In this document: positions 59,837 to 64,000 of the stretch, in pieces
Position numbering within the stretch: position 1 is the first letter of the stretch
How the letters are laid out: each line of letters begins with the position of its first letter
Assembly: GCA_037189585.1 (NCBI GenBank)
Contig: JBBCJA010000020.1
Coordinates: 62,001-126,000, forward strand
Source: JAEXNA01 sp037189585
GTDB lineage: Bacteria > Vulcanimicrobiota > Xenobia > Xenobiales > JADMJV01
DNA length: 64,000 nt
Direction: 5' to 3'
The notes under the pieces: generated by a model
What the model saw: the letters and a program-made list of their open reading frames with translations, nothing else
Told to the model about the DNA's origin: nothing
Database searches by the model: none
Made by a program: the position numbers and the translations under genes

Positions 59837-60057
59837 TGGGTCTCTTACGCCCACCCACAGACCGGATACAGGCCGGGTACAGGTGTCTCCAGGAGGAATG
59901 GGACCGCACCCGTGAGGTCTGGCGCGACCCCGTGGCCGACAAGTTTGAACGACAACACTACCAGCAGTGGGAGGAGAAAATACCCGAGATGCTCCGGGTG
60001 ATGGCGGCTCTGGATGAAGAACTCGAACGTGTCTCAGCGAGGGTTTGGCATGAGTGA
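59836..60057 (+). CDS. Small WRD-type helical protein of the secretion operon
   Basis: 73 aa. IQAGYRCLQEEWDRTREVWR then DPVADKFERQHYQQWEEKIP: the Trp29-Arg-Asp turn with Phe at +8 is shared with both WXG100-like proteins upstream, although this one is shorter. The rest is one helix. It overlaps the FtsK-like gene by 8 bases. Small WXG-related proteins of this size accompany FtsK-type ATPases in several phyla; it is likely a substrate adaptor. Confidence 0.7.
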   Translation: MGLLRPPTDRIQAGYRCLQEEWDRTREVWRDPVADKFERQHYQQWEEKIPEMLRVMAALDEELERVSARVWHE

Positions 60058-63000
60058 TCCGGCGACCCGTTTTTGGGATTTGTGGCAGCAGTTTCAGGGA
60101 GAGTTTGTCCTGCCGAGGGTTCTGCTCGACAAGAGGCTTGAAGAGGAGCTTGCAGCGGCGAGGTTCGCCGTCGAAGAGCAAGAGCAACGGGACATAGAAC
60201 TCGTGAGAAAGTTTGATCGTGAACTCAAAAACTATCCGCCGTTTGATGGAGCATCCAAGGAAACGGAGCAACCTGCCACGGTTCTGGCTCCACTTCGATC
60301 CAAAGCTACCAAGGCGAAAAACAGATCAAGTAGCCAAGTATTATATTCGGAAGAGATGTTCGAGAACTCACTCGCAACCCTGGAGCAACTCAGATTGTCT
60401 AAGTCAGAGGGAACACTTGGTTGGCGTGGGTGCGGATGGGGATGCTCTGGGTTCTTGATTGTCGGTATATCCACCGAGATACTCGTGGGACATGCGCTTG
60501 GCGGATTTCCCCTGTTTGCTGCTGGCGTGGCCTTACTCGTGGGAGCACTCTATCCACTCTGGAGCTTCGAAAAAATTAATGTAGAGATGGGGGATCTTGC
60601 TGTCGAGACCTTTGAGCAGCTTCAAGATTGGTCCAGAGTGCTTCAGTCAGAACGAGCCACCGCGCGTGGTGCAGCCGAGGCTGTTGTTCGGAATCGACAC
60701 AAACGGGAGGTGGAAATTCTTGAGAAAAAGTTCGAGCAGATCTTTCACGCCTTCGTCGCCTTCAAGGTCGAGCTCGGTCTCTACGGAGGATCGTGGTCGC
60801 ACCCAGAATGGTTAGGTTTAGAGCCGCCAAGCGAACGGATTCCAGTGCTTCGCGTGGGAGCGGCGAACCTACCGCTCGACCAAGACATTCCAGTCGTCAT
60901 TCCTTGGCGTGCTTTGGTGCTTGAGCAATATGTCGATCACGAAAGACAGGAGGTACTTCGGCAACTCATCACCTCGTTGTTGTTTCGCTTCCTAACTTGT
61001 CTTCCACCGGGCAAGCTGCGCTTTCTCTTCATCGACCCCTTGGGTCTCGGCGAGAACGTAGCTCACTTCATGCCACTGGCCAATCACGATCCCGAGCTTA
61101 TCTCTCACCGAGCCTGGTCCGACCCTCACCACATCGAGAAGCAGCTTCAAGAGTGGACCGAGCACGTCGAGGTTGTCATCCAGAAATACCTCCAAGCCGA
61201 GTATCGTACCCTGGAGGAATATAACGAGAAGGCAGGCGAGATCGCCGAACCGTACCGCGTTCTAGTCTACTTCGACTACCCCGCCGGTCTGACTTCGGAA
61301 AGCGCTCGGCGCATGGTCAGCTTGGTCAAACATGGACCGCGTTGCGGGGTGATTCCCATCATTTTGAGAAACCACGCTTATCATCGCGAATTGAAAGAAC
61401 TCGCAGACTTTGAAGGAGACTACGCCAATGGAGCGGCAGTTGGTGACGGGCGCGTCCTAATCTTTCCCACTGCTATCGATTCTACATTTCAGAAACAACT
61501 ATCGGGAGAGCCCCCTTTTGTCCTCGTTGATGACATAGGCAGCCCTCAACTAGCACCCCTGATCGATCACCTGATAGCCACCTTCGGTGCGAAAGCCAAG
61601 GCCGGGAAACACGTCGAAGTGGCTTTCGATAAGGTTCACGGTGACAACGCGGAATGGTGGACGGGAGACTCCAGGAATGGCGTCAGCGTACCGCTAGGCC
61701 CTTCGGGGGCGCGGAAAGTTCAGCATTTCACCCTGGGCACCGGCATGTCGCATCACGCCCTTATCATAGGACGCTCCCGTTCGGGTAAGAGCAACCTGAT
61801 GCACGTGATCATTTCCGGCATCGCGCGAATCTATCCGCCCAGCGAAGTGCAACTGGCCCTCATCGACTTCAAGAAGGGTGTGGAGTTCAAGTCTTACGCC
61901 AACCTACCGTTGCCCCATGCCAAAGTCATCGCTATCGAAAGCGAGCGCGAGTTTGGTCTGAGCGTCCTCGAGGGAGTTGACCGCGAGCTTCACGAGCGGG
62001 GTGAGCTGTTCCGAGCCCAAGGAGGAGCGCAGAACCTGGCCGACTATCGCGAAGCCTCGGGGGAGAAGATGCCTCGTTACATCATCCTGGTGGATGAGTT
62101 TCAAGAATTCTTCACCGGTGACGATAGTCTTTCGCAGAGATGTGTGTCCCTCATGGACCGCATTGTTCGCCAGGGGGCTGCTTTCGGCATTCACCTGATT
62201 CTGGGTTCCCAAAGCCTGGCCGGTGTGGCCGGTCCGCATCGCGGAATGCTCGACCAGATGAATGTTCGTATCGCGCTGCAGTGCAGCGACGCCGACTCTC
62301 GTCTGGTCCTAGCGGAAGACAACCCCCAGGCTCACTTTTTATCCCGTCCTGGCGAGGGTATTTACAACGATGCCGGAGGCTTGGTCGAAGGAAACCACAA
62401 GTTTCAGGGAGCGCTTTTCTCCAAAGAGGACCGAGGCAAGCATTTTGAGGCATTGCGAAAGCTGATGGCCAAGACCAATTGCGCCAAGCCCGTCATCTTT
62501 GAAGGACACGAGCCCGCCCGACTGGAGACCTGCGCTCCGCTTCTCGAAGCGTTGTCCAAAGGTCCACGCGAGAATTTGAAGGCCGCGGACGCTTGGGTCG
62601 GTGACCCTTTAGCTATCCGCCCACCCACCGCCGTCCGCCTCCAACGCAGATCCGGTTGCAACCTGATGGTGATTCATCGGGACGAGGCAGCGGGCTGCGG
62701 CGTGCTTCAAGCTCTTTTGCTAGGGCTCTCCGTTCAGCTCCCCCCAGAATCCGCGACCTTCCACATTGTCGACTTCGCCCGACAGGACGGGCCATACGCG
62801 AAGCTTGCCGATAGTTTAAAAAACCTACTCCCTCATACCGTTAACATCTTGGGACGCCGAGATCTGCAGGGGATGCTGCAGCAGGGTGTGGAGGAGATCA
62901 ACGCCCGCCACGCCGACCGCGAGCGCGCCACCAAATCTCGTTCGGAATTTCTGGTCTTTCTGGGCTTCCAGCAAGCGCGAGACTTGCGCCAAAGCGACGA

Positions 63001-63379
63001 CTTCGGAGGGTACGGCTACGACCGAGACACCCCAACGCTTCCCAAGCTCTTCTCCGAGTTCGTCCGCGAAGGGCCGGACGTCGGCTTTCACACTCTGCTG
63101 TGGTGCGACACCGTGGCCAACTTGATGAAAGCCTTGGACCGCCGTTCGCTCAACGAATTCAACGCCCGCATCGTCGGCCCGCTGAGCGCTCAAGACAGTC
63201 TAACTCTGGTCGACGACCCCGCCGCCTCTAAGCTGGACCGACCCAACCGCATGATCTTCTTGGATGAAGACAAACCGGGAGTTCTGGAGACTTTCCGACC
63301 CTACTCGCTAGTCAGCGAGGAGAAGCTGAGAGAACTCTTGGACACCACTCCGCCGCCTCAAAATGTCCCGTGCGGGTGA
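60050..63379 (+). CDS. FtsK/SpoIIIE-family secretion ATPase (EssC/EccC-like)
   Basis: 1,109 aa from ATG at 60050. Cytoplasmic helical start, two membrane helices around residues 135-180 (GFLIVGISTEILVGHALGGF, FAAGVALLVGALYPLW), a helical region, then three ATPase-like domains. The middle one is intact: IGRSRSGKSNLMHVIISG (Walker A near 575), LIDFKKGVEF, IILVDEFQEFF (Walker B near 681) and GIHLILGSQSLAG. The first (LRFLFIDPLGLGENVAHF) and the last (SGCNLMVIHRDEAAGCGVLQ) lack the full Walker motifs. No FHA domain, EccB, EccD or EsaA-like genes are in the operon. It should power export of the WRD proteins. Confidence 0.87.
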   Translation: MSDPATRFWDLWQQFQGEFVLPRVLLDKRLEEELAAARFAVEEQEQRDIELVRKFDRELKNYPPFDGASKETEQPATVLAPLRSKATKAKNRSSSQVLYSEEMFENSLATLEQLRLSKSEGTLGWRGCGWGCSGFLIVGISTEILVGHALGGFPLFAAGVALLVGALYPLWSFEKINVEMGDLAVETFEQLQDWSRVLQSERATARGAAEAVVRNRHKREVEILEKKFEQIFHAFVAFKVELGLYGGSWSHPEWLGLEPPSERIPVLRVGAANLPLDQDIPVVIPWRALVLEQYVDHERQEVLRQLITSLLFRFLTCLPPGKLRFLFIDPLGLGENVAHFMPLANHDPELISHRAWSDPHHIEKQLQEWTEHVEVVIQKYLQAEYRTLEEYNEKAGEIAEPYRVLVYFDYPAGLTSESARRMVSLVKHGPRCGVIPIILRNHAYHRELKELADFEGDYANGAAVGDGRVLIFPTAIDSTFQKQLSGEPPFVLVDDIGSPQLAPLIDHLIATFGAKAKAGKHVEVAFDKVHGDNAEWWTGDSRNGVSVPLGPSGARKVQHFTLGTGMSHHALIIGRSRSGKSNLMHVIISGIARIYPPSEVQLALIDFKKGVEFKSYANLPLPHAKVIAIESEREFGLSVLEGVDRELHERGELFRAQGGAQNLADYREASGEKMPRYIILVDEFQEFFTGDDSLSQRCVSLMDRIVRQGAAFGIHLILGSQSLAGVAGPHRGMLDQMNVRIALQCSDADSRLVLAEDNPQAHFLSRPGEGIYNDAGGLVEGNHKFQGALFSKEDRGKHFEALRKLMAKTNCAKPVIFEGHEPARLETCAPLLEALSKGPRENLKAADAWVGDPLAIRPPTAVRLQRRSGCNLMVIHRDEAAGCGVLQALLLGLSVQLPPESATFHIVDFARQDGPYAKLADSLKNLLPHTVNILGRRDLQGMLQQGVEEINARHADRERATKSRSEFLVFLGFQQARDLRQSDDFGGYGYDRDTPTLPKLFSEFVREGPDVGFHTLLWCDTVANLMKALDRRSLNEFNARIVGPLSAQDSLTLVDDPAASKLDRPNRMIFLDEDKPGVLETFRPYSLVSEEKLRELLDTTPPPQNVPCG

Positions 63380-63402
63380 TTTCCGAGATGGCGATGACGA
63401 GC

Positions 63403-63505
63403 AGCGCTACCCATGTGAGGTAGCGCTATCAGGAAAAACGGGCAGCGCTGCCCGCGCGAGATGGCGCTATCAAGGAAAACGGGCAGCGCTACCCGCGCGA
63501 GGTGT
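63403..63505 (+). repeat. Tandem 41-bp repeats, two full copies and a partial third
   Basis: Units start at 63403, 63444 and 63485, period exactly 41. Consensus halves are AGCGCTACCCGCGCGAGGTG and GCGCTATCAAGGAAAACGGG. Two diverged copies stand on the left side of the secretion operon (57436 and 58152), so the family brackets that operon. The repeat also reads as coding in one frame, but no ORF context supports a protein. Confidence 0.82.
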
Positions 63506-63587
63506 GGCTCGGCACTTTGTCGAGGACAGCTTGACTCGAAACCGATGACTCCAAGGACCGGCGCTTGAGAGACCGAAGCGTCGGAGC

Positions 63588-64000
63588 ATGATTTCCGACC
63601 TTGTGTCTCGCTGCAGTGAGGGTCTTGTCGAGCGTCGAACTGTGGTGGAGGCTATTGTGCTCGCCGCGGTGGCCCAAGAGCACGTCCTTTTGATCGGTCC
63701 CCCGGGCACGGCCAAGAGCGAGGCCGCCCGACGAGTCTCCAGGGGACTGGGAGGTCGTTACTTCGAGTACCTTTTGGGTAAGTTCTCCGAGCCCTCGGAG
63801 CTGTTCGGCCCGACCGACTTGCGCAAGCTCAAGGAGGGGATTCTGGAGACAGCCACCGAGGGGATGTTGCCGGAGGCGGAGGTGGCCTTCTTGGACGAGG
63901 TCTTCGCCGGCTCCACCGCCATCCTCAACACCCTGCTGGGGCTGCTCAACGAGCGGACTTTTCGGCGCGGAGGCACCCAGATCGCCTGCCCTCTTCGGGT
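63588..64000 (+). CDS. MoxR/RavA-type AAA ATPase (3' end outside window)
   Basis: ATG at 63588, after CGGAG, starts a frame open to the window end. It encodes LVERRTVVEAIVLAAVAQEH, the Walker A GPPGTAKSE (about residues 38-46), KFSEPSELFGPTDL, the Walker B VAFLDEVFAGS and ILNTLLGLLNERTFRRGG, the standard MoxR-family N-terminal AAA core. Members of the RavA subgroup pair with a VWA-domain protein. It lies about 200 bases after the FtsK-like gene with the 41-bp repeats between. It is probably a chaperone-type ATPase for assembling protein complexes, maybe related to the secretion operon. Confidence 0.88.
   Translation, partial: MISDLVSRCSEGLVERRTVVEAIVLAAVAQEHVLLIGPPGTAKSEAARRVSRGLGGRYFEYLLGKFSEPSELFGPTDLRKLKEGILETATEGMLPEAEVAFLDEVFAGSTAILNTLLGLLNERTFRRGGTQIACPLR

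Noticed and set aside
63403..63505. CRISPR array
   Set aside because: The 41-bp units abut directly without spacers and there are no cas genes; it is a tandem repeat.

Overview
This is a bacterial chromosomal segment of moderately high GC with dense, mostly short operons. It has no ribosomal RNA, no credible tRNA, no CRISPR array and no prophage. Two pseudopilin clusters, a WXG100/FtsK-type (type VII-like) secretion locus, many small secreted proteins of unknown family, PilZ and GGDEF signalling proteins and five toxin-antitoxin modules point to a deep-branching, poorly sampled bacterium (for example Eremiobacterota/Xenobia-, Armatimonadota- or Myxococcota-like). This placement is inference from gene content only.

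Layout. 1-1843: end of a pilin operon. 1913-9556: housekeeping and metabolism (class III alcohol dehydrogenase with a metallo-beta-lactamase-fold hydrolase, alpha/beta hydrolase with divergent MarR regulator, LepA, YcaC with a LysR regulator). 9566-14965: a three-gene DUF4178 operon, a lipoprotein tyrosinase and an Nramp-like transporter. 14966-16594: a 1.6-kb stretch without protein genes. It holds what I consider the most remarkable object here, a predicted 1.35-kb highly structured RNA with its own strong promoter and intrinsic terminator, followed by 51-bp repeats. 16595-26977: small hypothetical and secreted proteins, a radical SAM enzyme, rubredoxin and a PilZ protein; two genes here are frameshifted.

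27084-32057: a pseudopilin operon (GspH-like fused to a propeller-like region, GspI-, GspJ- and PilX-like proteins, then GspF). It has no ATPase, so it must borrow one from elsewhere. 32091-40852: a two-HKD phospholipase D with an EF-hand-like loop, membrane and secreted proteins, an Hsp90-like ATP-binding candidate, a TA pair, a phosphoesterase and thioredoxin. 40853-46300: arginine and cysteine biosynthesis (argG, cysK-cysE), a short inverted-repeat element and a VapBC pair. 46451-53416: a P-loop ATPase, flavoprotein, lipoprotein, VapBC and an OLD-type nuclease. 53468-58094: signalling genes, several decayed (a LytS-type kinase without its phospho-acceptor region, a degenerate GGDEF protein next to an intact diguanylate cyclase), and two TA pairs, one broken. 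58337-63379: a five-gene type VII-like secretion operon, bracketed by copies of a 41-bp repeat and followed by a MoxR/RavA-type AAA ATPase cut by the window end.

Three genes (near 17.19 kb, 25.71 kb and 57.69 kb) are each split by a single-base frame change; they may be real pseudogenes or assembly errors.
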